A stretch of 64,000 bases of DNA from Heteroruminococcus sp964370005. Lineage in GTDB: Bacteria; Bacillota; Clostridia; Oscillospirales; Ruminococcaceae. A program made the position numbers and the translations under genes. The stretch is from NCBI GenBank assembly GCA_964370005.1, contig CAYJGR010000001.1:1-64000 (forward strand), in the 5' to 3' direction. Of the stretch, positions 25,905 to 33,730 are shown in pieces. Positions within the stretch are counted from its first letter, which is position 1. Every line of letters begins with the position of its first letter. The notes under the pieces were generated by a model. The model had not been told where the DNA came from. It was given only the letters and a program-made list of their open reading frames with translations, and searched no databases.

Positions 25905-26200
25905 TTAATAACCAACACAAAGACTGTGAAGAGAAGAGTAGGTCAAAACAGATGCTACAGAGAGCCGTCGGTTGCTGCGAGACGGTGCGGAGTTTTGGGT
26001 GAAGAACATCTCGGAGTTGCTAACCGAAAATTTTTTGAGTAGGCTTAGACGTGAACCGATACGTTAGTTCGGAAGATATCGACTGCTTGCAGTCCGTATC
26101 GACGAGGGGATTTTTTATAAAATCTATTTGGGTGGTACCGCGGAAGATTTCAAGGCTTTCGTCCCATGTGTGGGGCGGGGGTCTTTTTTGTATTGTAAAA
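25905..26200 (+). promoter_or_regulatory. T-box riboswitch leader, specifier GAAC (GAA/AAC)
   Basis: Senses uncharged tRNA and controls readthrough into aspS-gatC. Visible parts: a GAGTAGG motif at the base of stem I; an apical AGAGAG...GGTTGCTG...GAGACGGT arm; specifier-loop sequence GTGAAGAACATCTC near 26000-26012, which holds overlapping codons GAA and AAC but no GAC; the T-box sequence TGGTACCGCGG (26132-26142) that pairs with the tRNA acceptor end; and a GC-rich terminator CGTCCCA/TGGGGCG with a T-run (about 26160-26189). The specifier fits Asn (and possibly Glu) and not Asp, in keeping with transamidation as the regulated output. Confidence 0.93.
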
Positions 26201-26255
26201 AATAGCCTCCCCGCTCCAATATCCTCGAAATACCAAGAAAGGATAGGAGATTTTT

Positions 26256-28334
26256 ATGCTAAGAACAATTTACTGCGGAGAAACAAGGGAGACACACATC
26301 GATAAGCACATCACGGTGTGCGGATGGGTGCAAACAAAACGTGACATGGGCGGGGTCATATTTATCGACCTACGTGACCGCGAGGGCACACTTCAGGTGG
26401 TTTGTAATGCCTCCAACATGGATAGTGAGGCCTTTGTACAGGTCGAGGGGCTGAAAAATCAGTCGGTAGTGCAGTTTTCGGGGCGTGTTCGCCTGCGTGA
26501 CAGCGACACTGTAAACACCAAGATCGCCACAGGCACCGTCGAGCTGTTTGCCGAGAAAATAAAGGTTTTATCACAGGCCAAGGCACTCCCCTTCTCGCTT
26601 GATGAGGAGAATGTAAGAGAGGATTTGCGACTAAAATATAGGTTTGTGGATTTGCGCCGTGAGGAACTACTGCGCAACCTAAAGTTTAGACATACCGTCC
26701 AAAAGGCCTTTGAGGATTACCTCGACAACAGCGGTTTTATTGCCGTTGAAACCCCCATGCTGACCAAAAGTACCCCAGAGGGCGCCCGTGATTACCTTGT
26801 TCCAAGCCGTGTGCATAAGGGCACATTTTACGCCCTGCCCCAGTCACCCCAGATATTCAAACAACTGCTCATGGTGGGCGGTATAGATAGATATTATCAA
26901 GTGGCACGCTGTTTTAGAGATGAAGATTTGCGCGCCGACCGCCAACCCGAGTTTACCCAAATTGACCTTGAAATGTCCTTTGTTGAGCAGGAGGATGTCT
27001 TAACCCACCTTGAAAGCATGTTAAAGCATGTGTTCAAAAAGTCGATGGATATAGACTTCCCCGAGCCTTTCCAGCGCATGACCTGGCACGAGGCTATGGA
27101 CAAATACGGCAGTGACAAACCCGATTTGCGCTTTGATTTGCCCATCGTTGACCTCACCGATATCGCAAAAAGTTGTGAATTTGCCGTGTTTAATAAGGTG
27201 ACACAGAGTGGCGGTGTGGTGCGGGCAATCAATGTCAAGGGTTGGGCCGACTACAACCGCAGTGATGTCGAAAACCTGACCGAAAAGGCGCTATCCTACG
27301 GCGCAAAGGGTATGGCATGGATTGCACTTCGTCCCGATGGCGAAATATATTCCATACTGACAAAGTTCCTCTCCAAAGAGGATATGGATGCGATTTTAAA
27401 AGCCATGGATGCCGCCCCCGGCGATTTTATCCTATTTTGTGCCGACAAGCTCGATGTCGTGCGCCGCACACTGGGCGGACTGAGAATTGATTTGGCCGAG
27501 ATGTTCGGTCTACGTAAAAAGGATGAATTTAAGGTATTGATTGTGACCGACTTCCCGCAATTTGAGTACTCGGAGGAAGAGGGCAGATTTTTGGCCATGC
27601 ACCACCCCTTTACAATGCCCTATGAGGAGGATATACAGTACCTCTTCAGTGACCCCGCAAGGGTGAGGGCACAGGCCTACGACCTTGTGCTAAACGGTGT
27701 CGAGCTTGGCAGTGGCAGTATTCGTATATACGACAAAGATATCCAACAGCAGATGTTCTTAGCACTCGGGTTCAGCGAGGAGGAAATAGCACAGCGCTTT
27801 GGCTTTATGGTGGGGGCATTTGAATATGGCACTCCCCCACACGGCGGTTTTGCATTTGGCCTGGATAGGCTTGTAATGCTTATGGTTGGTGCATCGTCGC
27901 TGCGTGAGGTTATCGCTTTCCCCAAGACAAAGGATGCCTCCTGCCCTATGACAGCTGCCCCCGACTTTGTCGATGCCGAGCAGTTGTCGGTATTGGAACT
28001 GGGAACTTCACAGGCCGAGGTGGGTGCAAAGAGCGTGTCACAGCGCAAAATCACACCTAAAATCGATGTGGAGAACGTGGCACATCTTGCACGCCTCACC
28101 CTGACCAAAGAAGAAAAAGAAACCATGGGACCCGAGATGGAAGCCATAATAAATTTTGCCAACAAACTAAGCGAAGTTGATACCGACGGTGTGGATATAA
28201 CGGCACACGTTATCCCTATGGAGAACGTATTCAGAGCCGATGTGGTGGAGAATAAGCCACGGCAGGAGGAGCTTTTATATAACGCCCCAACCAAATCCGA
28301 GGGCTATATCACCGTACCCAAGGTCATAGAATAA
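26256..28334 (+). CDS. aspS-gatC: aspartyl-tRNA synthetase fused to GatC
   Basis: 692 aa. Residues 1 to about 590 are a bacterial-type AspRS: OB-fold anticodon domain (CGWVQTKRDMGGVIFIDLRDREG), class II motif 2 (FRDEDLRADRQPEFTQIDLEMSF), GAD insertion and motif 3 (GGFAFGLDRLVMLM). Residues 602-692 (from 28059) are a complete GatC: KIDVENVAHLARLTLTKEE through RADVVENKPRQEELLYNAPTKSEGYITVPKVIE. There is no stop or ribosome binding site between them. The residue before GG in RDxGG is Met, where non-discriminating enzymes often have His and discriminating ones Leu, so tRNA specificity is not decided by this site. With GatA and GatB it should form Asn-tRNA(Asn) from Asp-tRNA(Asn). Confidence 0.95.
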   Translation: MLRTIYCGETRETHIDKHITVCGWVQTKRDMGGVIFIDLRDREGTLQVVCNASNMDSEAFVQVEGLKNQSVVQFSGRVRLRDSDTVNTKIATGTVELFAEKIKVLSQAKALPFSLDEENVREDLRLKYRFVDLRREELLRNLKFRHTVQKAFEDYLDNSGFIAVETPMLTKSTPEGARDYLVPSRVHKGTFYALPQSPQIFKQLLMVGGIDRYYQVARCFRDEDLRADRQPEFTQIDLEMSFVEQEDVLTHLESMLKHVFKKSMDIDFPEPFQRMTWHEAMDKYGSDKPDLRFDLPIVDLTDIAKSCEFAVFNKVTQSGGVVRAINVKGWADYNRSDVENLTEKALSYGAKGMAWIALRPDGEIYSILTKFLSKEDMDAILKAMDAAPGDFILFCADKLDVVRRTLGGLRIDLAEMFGLRKKDEFKVLIVTDFPQFEYSEEEGRFLAMHHPFTMPYEEDIQYLFSDPARVRAQAYDLVLNGVELGSGSIRIYDKDIQQQMFLALGFSEEEIAQRFGFMVGAFEYGTPPHGGFAFGLDRLVMLMVGASSLREVIAFPKTKDASCPMTAAPDFVDAEQLSVLELGTSQAEVGAKSVSQRKITPKIDVENVAHLARLTLTKEEKETMGPEMEAIINFANKLSEVDTDGVDITAHVIPMENVFRADVVENKPRQEELLYNAPTKSEGYITVPKVIE

Positions 28335-28347
28335 GGAGGTGCAAAAC

Positions 28348-29805
28348 ATGGACTGCACAAAACTGACCATCACAGAGCTTTCACAAAAACTTCGTAGCAA
28401 AGATATTTCAGCACAGGAGCTGACCTCGCAATATATAGACAGCATAAAATCGACCGATGACGAGATCGGCGCATATATTTCCCACAACTTTGAGGGCGCT
28501 ATAGAGAGTGCAAAAGAGGTGGATGAAAAGCTTGCAAATGGCATAGACCTCCCCCCACTTGCCGGCATACCTTGTGGAATAAAAGATAACATTTGTACTA
28601 AGGGTATAAAAACCACCTGCGCCTCCAAGATGCTCGAGGATTTTATCCCCCCATATGATGCGCATGTAATGGAACGACTGGGACAAAACGATATTGTGAT
28701 GCTGGGCAAACTCAATATGGATGAGTTTGCCATGGGTTCAACCACCGAAAATTCCCACTTCAAGGTGACAAAAAACCCCCGCAACACCGATTATGTGCCG
28801 GGCGGTAGCTCGGGCGGCGCGGCAGCGGCGGTAGCGGCCGATGAGGCGGTGTATACCCTCGGTTCCGATACAGGCGGTTCGATACGCCAACCGGCGGCCT
28901 TTTGTGGGGTGGTGGGCATGAAACCTACCTACGGCACCGTATCACGCAACGGCCTCATCGCATTTGCCTCCTCCCTCGACCAGATAGGCCCTTTGACCAA
29001 GAATGTGCGGGACAATGCCATTGTGCTCGGTGCCATCAGTGGGTACGACAGGGGGGACAGCACCTCTATACAGCGGGACTATCCCGACTACACCGCCGAG
29101 CTTGATAAGGGTGTAAAGGGCATGAAAATTGCTCTACCAAAGCAGTATTTTGGGGAGGGTATATCGAACGAGGTTCGCACAGCCGTGATGTCGGCCGCCA
29201 AGGTCTATGAAAGTTTGGGCGCTACCATCACCGAGGTGTCACTTCCCTCTTTGGACTTGGCACTGCCGGCCTACTATGTCATATCGAGCGCCGAGGCCTC
29301 CTCCAACCTTGCACGGTTTGACGGCATCCGTTACGGCTACCGCACCGAGGAGTTTGCCGATCTTGAGGAGCTGTACAAAAAATCACGCAGTGAGGGGTTT
29401 GGCCGAGAGGTCAAAAGGCGCATAATGCTTGGGACATTTGCCCTGAGCTCGGGGTACTACGATGCTTATTACAAAAAGGCCTTGCAGGTGCGTACGCTGA
29501 TAATGAACGAATTTGCACAGGTGTTTGCGGATTATGACTGCATCCTCTCACCCGTGGCACCCACCGCCTCATATAAGATAGGTGAGAAGAGTGAAAGCCC
29601 GCTTGAGATGTATATGGGCGATATATGCACCGTGCCTGTCAACATTGCGGGGCTCCCCTCGTTATCACTTCCATGTGGCGAGGATAAAGCCGGTTTACCT
29701 CTGGCCATGCAGCTCATTGGAAAAGCTTTTAGCGAACCGACACTTTATAGGGTGGCAAACGCCTTCGAACAGGTCGAGGGTGCATACCACATAAACAAAG
29801 GATAA
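28348..29805 (+). CDS. gatA: aspartyl/glutamyl-tRNA amidotransferase subunit A
   Basis: Glutaminase subunit of GatCAB; it releases ammonia from glutamine or asparagine for the amidation site in GatB. It is 485 aa from the ATG at 28348 (GGAGG 8 nt upstream). Amidase-signature residues are present: catalytic Lys in GIPCGIKDN, the Ser-rich GGSSGGAAAAVAA, and the nucleophile Ser region GSDTGGSIRQPAAFCG. It follows the fused aspS-gatC gene by 13 nt, which keeps the usual gatC-gatA-gatB order. Confidence 0.97.
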   Translation: MDCTKLTITELSQKLRSKDISAQELTSQYIDSIKSTDDEIGAYISHNFEGAIESAKEVDEKLANGIDLPPLAGIPCGIKDNICTKGIKTTCASKMLEDFIPPYDAHVMERLGQNDIVMLGKLNMDEFAMGSTTENSHFKVTKNPRNTDYVPGGSSGGAAAAVAADEAVYTLGSDTGGSIRQPAAFCGVVGMKPTYGTVSRNGLIAFASSLDQIGPLTKNVRDNAIVLGAISGYDRGDSTSIQRDYPDYTAELDKGVKGMKIALPKQYFGEGISNEVRTAVMSAAKVYESLGATITEVSLPSLDLALPAYYVISSAEASSNLARFDGIRYGYRTEEFADLEELYKKSRSEGFGREVKRRIMLGTFALSSGYYDAYYKKALQVRTLIMNEFAQVFADYDCILSPVAPTASYKIGEKSESPLEMYMGDICTVPVNIAGLPSLSLPCGEDKAGLPLAMQLIGKAFSEPTLYRVANAFEQVEGAYHINKG

Positions 29806-29817
29806 GGGGGGATAGCC

Positions 29818-31248
29818 ATGATAAAAAATTATGAGATGGTAATAGGCCTTGAAGTTCACTGCGAACTGGGCACAAAAACCAAGATATTTTGCAGTTGTCC
29901 CACCACATTCGGCGCACAGCCCAACACTCAGGTGTGCCCTGTGTGCTTGGGTATGCCCGGCACATTGCCGGTGCTCAACGAGGAAGTTGTAAACTACGCC
30001 ATAAAGGCAGGGGTGGCGACCAAATGCAAGATAGCGACATTTTCAAAGCAGGATAGGAAAAATTACTTTTACCCCGACCTGCCCAAGGCCTATCAGATTT
30101 CGCAGTATGACCTGCCCCTGTGCTACGAGGGCAAGCTTGAAATCGAGACCGACGAGGGCAGTAAGACCATAGGCATCACACGCATCCATATAGAGGAGGA
30201 TGCGGGCAAGCTTGTACATGACGACGAGCAGGGCACTATGATCGACTGCAACCGCTGTGGCGTACCCCTCATTGAGATTGTATCTGAACCCGACATCCGC
30301 TCAGCCGAGCAATCGGTGGCTTATTTTAAGAAACTTCGTGCGATACTGCTTTACACCGGCATATCCGATTGTAAAATGAACGAGGGTTCTTTGCGCTGTG
30401 ATGTCAATTTATCGGTACGAAAAATGGGTGAAACCGAGTTTGGCACCCGCACCGAGATGAAAAACCTCAACTCCTTTCAGTTTATACTCAAAGCCATAGA
30501 ATACGAGTATAAACGACAGATTGAACTGATAGAGAGCGGTGAAGCGGTGGTGCAAGAGACACGGCGTTTTGACCAACAGAGTGGCAAGACCTTTTCTATG
30601 CGCAAAAAGGAGGACGCCAACGACTACCGTTATTTCCCAGACCCTGATCTTGCACCCATTGTGACCTCGACGCAAAAACTGCAGGGTATAACCGCCACCA
30701 TACCCATGTTGCCCGATGCCCGCAAGGAGCTGTATATAACAAAATACGGCCTTACCTCCCTTGATGCCGAGCGCATCACCAATGATATGGAGACCGCCGA
30801 TTATTTTGAGACGGCGGCACAAAAGACCGACCACAAAAAAACTCTGGCTAATCTGCTCATAGGTGATATGATGCGGATGTTGGAGGGTGATGAGGATAAA
30901 ATCGAGTTGCCGGCCGACACCGCCGGTGAGATAGCCCAGCTCATTGGCAGCGGTTATATCAACAGCAGTGTGGGCAAGAAGCTTGTAAAAGAGTTGTGGG
31001 GCAAACAGACCGCCGGTGTAAAGGATTATGTGGATGAGAACGACATGGCGCAGATAAGCGACCCCGCCCTACTCCAAAGCATTGTGGATGAGGTCATGCA
31101 GAGTTCATCTAAGCTGGTCAGCGACTATAAAAGTGGTAAGACCGCCGCCCTAAAAGCCATCGTGGGGCAGGTCATGGCCAAGACCTCGGGCAAGGGCAAC
31201 CCAGTCATGGTCAATGAAATAATTCAAAAAAAGTTGGACGCAGAGTAA
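29818..31248 (+). CDS. gatB: aspartyl/glutamyl-tRNA amidotransferase subunit B
   Basis: Phosphorylates and amidates Asp-tRNA(Asn) or Glu-tRNA(Gln). It is 476 aa: starts MIKNYEMVIGLEVHCELGTKTKIFCSC, with the zinc-type cysteines (CSC...CPVCLGMPG), the kinase-like region IHIEEDAGKLVHDD, EGSLRCDVNLSVR, and the C-terminal YqeY-like tRNA-binding domain ending in KGNPVMVNEIIQKKL. It is the last gene of the operon, 12 nt after gatA. Confidence 0.97.
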   Translation: MIKNYEMVIGLEVHCELGTKTKIFCSCPTTFGAQPNTQVCPVCLGMPGTLPVLNEEVVNYAIKAGVATKCKIATFSKQDRKNYFYPDLPKAYQISQYDLPLCYEGKLEIETDEGSKTIGITRIHIEEDAGKLVHDDEQGTMIDCNRCGVPLIEIVSEPDIRSAEQSVAYFKKLRAILLYTGISDCKMNEGSLRCDVNLSVRKMGETEFGTRTEMKNLNSFQFILKAIEYEYKRQIELIESGEAVVQETRRFDQQSGKTFSMRKKEDANDYRYFPDPDLAPIVTSTQKLQGITATIPMLPDARKELYITKYGLTSLDAERITNDMETADYFETAAQKTDHKKTLANLLIGDMMRMLEGDEDKIELPADTAGEIAQLIGSGYINSSVGKKLVKELWGKQTAGVKDYVDENDMAQISDPALLQSIVDEVMQSSSKLVSDYKSGKTAALKAIVGQVMAKTSGKGNPVMVNEIIQKKLDAE

Positions 31249-31272
31249 GGTTTTGAAAAACATTTTAATTAC

Positions 31273-31312
31273 AAACCCCGAAACAGTCAGCATATCGACC
31301 GTTTCGGGGTTT
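31273..31312. terminator. terminator hairpin after gatB
   Basis: Perfect 12-bp hairpin AAACCCCGAAAC/GTTTCGGGGTTT with a 16-nt loop. The downstream T-tract is short and interrupted, so strength is uncertain. It lies between gatB (plus) and the convergent radical SAM gene and may serve both. Confidence 0.65.
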
Positions 31313-31330
31313 GTGTTTGCCGGTGCCATC

Positions 31331-32206
31331 CTAAATATTTTCCCGCTTATATGTGCTGTCGAGTATATTTTTATCGATGATTTTCATCTGCTCATCTATA
31401 TACCCGATTATTTCATCCTTTTTTGACATCGGCCCATTTATAGTTATCAAGTTGTAGTAATGTGCGCCGAAGAAGTAGGCATCATCGATATTTAGCAGTT
31501 TTAGCAAATATTTTTCTTCCTCTATTTTTTCCCGCTCGTTACATTCCACAAACTCTCCATTGTCCCGCATCTTGGCAAGTGGGGTGTCGTCGGCTATGGA
31601 GGTTGTCATAAGCGAGACCAGATATGGCGGGTACTTATTGAGAAGTTTTGCAGTCTCCCGAATATGGACATCTCCATTGCCCTTGCCCGCAACACCTGTC
31701 ATAATAATTGCATCCCAATCAAATCCGGCCTTGGTAAGCTTTTCGATATTTTCATAGGCTTCAGCGGTAGTAAAACCCTTATTCATCTGTAAAATGGCGG
31801 GATCATAGGCCGATTCAAGCCCTATATGAAGTTCATTGAATTTTAGTGCTCGCAGGGATTTTAAGTCCCGAGGGCTTTTATTTTTTAGACTTTTTATAGA
31901 GGCATAGCAAGTAATGGTTTCAATCTCGGGGAAATAGAGATTTATTAGCTCCCCTATTTCTATCAGCTTTTCGGTCGCCAAAATGAACGGTTCCCCGTTG
32001 ACCAAAAAAATTCGTGTTATCGGGTAACCGGCGAGCCTTAGTTCTTTCAGGTCCTCTTCTACATGTGCGAGAGGCGATACTTTAAATGGTGTTTCACGGT
32101 ACATGGTGCAAAAAGAACATTTGTTGTGGGAGCATCCTGCGGTGACCTCTAAAAGAGGGGTGGCCGCCTCTATTGGATGCCTGTAAACTTGACCTGTATA
32201 ATGCAT
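31331..32206 (-). CDS. radical SAM protein of unknown substrate
   Basis: 291 aa. The cluster-binding motif is AGCSHNKCSFCTMY with Cys25, Cys30 and Cys33, i.e. C-x4-C-x2-C. This spacing is one residue longer than the usual C-x3-C-x2-C but is typical of a HemN/Elp3-like clostridial subgroup. Further features are NGEPF (the GGEP-equivalent SAM motif), the ELHIGLES strand and MTGVAGKG. No B12-binding domain or auxiliary-cluster cysteine set is evident. Often annotated loosely as coproporphyrinogen oxidase-like; the substrate is not known. It is a single gene with AAAGGA before the start. Confidence 0.82.
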   Translation of the reverse strand: MHYTGQVYRHPIEAATPLLEVTAGCSHNKCSFCTMYRETPFKVSPLAHVEEDLKELRLAGYPITRIFLVNGEPFILATEKLIEIGELINLYFPEIETITCYASIKSLKNKSPRDLKSLRALKFNELHIGLESAYDPAILQMNKGFTTAEAYENIEKLTKAGFDWDAIIMTGVAGKGNGDVHIRETAKLLNKYPPYLVSLMTTSIADDTPLAKMRDNGEFVECNEREKIEEEKYLLKLLNIDDAYFFGAHYYNLITINGPMSKKDEIIGYIDEQMKIIDKNILDSTYKRENI

Positions 32207-32316
32207 GTTTTCATCCTTTCGGCAAATTGGGGCTATGCACCCTGTCCATGATAAATACTATACCTGAAATTATTATAAAAATCCAGTCTGCACATAAATT
32301 GTCATCGGATTTTATA

Positions 32317-32345
32317 TTGACCTCCCCCCACTTTACCTTTATAAT
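32317..32345 (+). promoter_or_regulatory. promoter of the CAP-domain gene
   Basis: TTGACC (32317-32322), 17-nt spacer rich in C, perfect TATAAT (32340-32345), 59 nt upstream of the ATG at 32405. Confidence 0.7.
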
Positions 32346-32404
32346 TAATAAAGATGTAAAAATAAACATAATCAACCTCACAACTGAAAAAGGAATATCA
32401 CACC

Positions 32405-33649
32405 ATGAAAATTTACAGCAAAACACGTACTTTTTTTCTTGTCCTTGCGACTATTTTAGGTTCACTCACACTTAATGCCTGCTTTTTTGGGGTTACAATG
32501 CTATTTTTCTCAGCCGAGCCGGCAGACACCCAGGATGGCGACCTTACCCAGCTTACCATTGATGCTATTGGACAGGGTAATGCCCAGGGTGGTGAGGCCG
32601 AACTGCTCGACCCGCCGACCGCCACCGCAGATGAGCTTGCAGCACTTGCAGCTGCGGCCATTGGGCAGTCTTCCGGTGCATCCACAAACACCACCCCCGA
32701 TACTTCTGCCTCAAAGCCCGACTTCTCGGCCAATTATCAAGCCTCCCAACAGTCTTCATCTGCGGCCGAGCCTGCCCAGAGCGCCCTATCAGAGGAGGAT
32801 ACATCTCAGGCCACTTACACGCCAAATCAAAATACACAAAGCATTACAATTGAGGTGTCTGTAGAGGATCTCGAACCCCTCGAGGATATCATATCGGGCA
32901 TAGAGGATCAGACCTTAGAGATAGACAGGTATGGCAACCTTGTCGATGACTCGGCTTTGTCTGTATACTATGACGATGATATTTTCAGTGATATATACTT
33001 TGACAGCAATGATGTGAACTTCAGTCGTGAAGGGCGCTATACTGCACTGTTTGGCCTGGAGGTCAACGGTGATGCTTTGACCGACTATGTGCAGGCAAAT
33101 GGTATCTCGATCGACTTTGATAGCGATGTGGGTGCAATACTTGTTGAAATTATTGTGACGGTCGTACATATAGACGACGGCGGAGAAACCATCCAACAGA
33201 CCGAGCCCAGTACCCCAAATGACAGTGGCAGTAATATCAGTGGAGGCAATTCCAACAGCCAAAATACTGTTGATACCGATGCCTTTGCCATGGAGGTGCT
33301 GGAACTGGTCAATGCCGAGCGTGAGAGCTACGGCCTGGATCCCCTCTCCTACGACGCCGCACTCTACTCGGCCTCGGATGTAAGGGCAGTGGAGCTTGAA
33401 AGCTACTACTCCCACACCCGCCCCGACGGCAGCAGTTGTTTTACTGCTATCACCACTGACTACGGCTATGCAGGCGAAAACATCGCCGAGGGCTACACCA
33501 CCCCCGCCGCCGTTATGAATGGTTGGATGAACTCCCAGGGCCACCGTGAAAACATCCTAAGCTCAAACTTTACCCACCTCGGTGTAGGTGTTCACCAGTA
33601 CGCAAATGGCAGAATAGGTTGGGTGCAGTTATTTATCAGCAGCCCATAA
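32405..33649 (+). CDS. secreted or membrane-anchored CAP (SCP/PR1-like) domain protein
   Basis: 414 aa. The N-terminal export signal (TFFLVLATILGSLTLNACFFGVTMLFF) contains a possible lipobox (LNAC, with an unusual Asn at -2) followed by more hydrophobic residues, so either lipidation or a TM anchor is possible. Residues about 40-140 are a Ser/Thr/Ala/Gln-rich linker and 140-280 an acidic region. Residues about 290-414 form a CAP domain: LELVNAERESYGLDPLSYDAALYSASDVRAVEL...YYSHTRPDGSSCFTAI...GENIAEGY...WMNSQGHRENIL...HLGVGVHQ. Bacterial CAP proteins are extracellular, but their activity is rarely known. Confidence 0.87.
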   Translation: MKIYSKTRTFFLVLATILGSLTLNACFFGVTMLFFSAEPADTQDGDLTQLTIDAIGQGNAQGGEAELLDPPTATADELAALAAAAIGQSSGASTNTTPDTSASKPDFSANYQASQQSSSAAEPAQSALSEEDTSQATYTPNQNTQSITIEVSVEDLEPLEDIISGIEDQTLEIDRYGNLVDDSALSVYYDDDIFSDIYFDSNDVNFSREGRYTALFGLEVNGDALTDYVQANGISIDFDSDVGAILVEIIVTVVHIDDGGETIQQTEPSTPNDSGSNISGGNSNSQNTVDTDAFAMEVLELVNAERESYGLDPLSYDAALYSASDVRAVELESYYSHTRPDGSSCFTAITTDYGYAGENIAEGYTTPAAVMNGWMNSQGHRENILSSNFTHLGVGVHQYANGRIGWVQLFISSP

Positions 33650-33660
33650 ATGTTGCAAAA

Positions 33661-33701
33661 AATAAGCTCAAGGACATCACTTAGATGCCCTTGAGCTTAT
33701 T
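33661..33701. terminator. bidirectional terminator between convergent genes
   Basis: AATAAGCTCAAGG (33661-33673) pairs perfectly with CCTTGAGCTTATT (33689-33701), with A- and T-rich flanks on each side. It ends the CAP-protein transcript (plus) and probably the long pilus operon (minus). Confidence 0.8.
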
Positions 33702-33730
33702 TAATTACCCTTAAATTGTCCCACCCTAAA

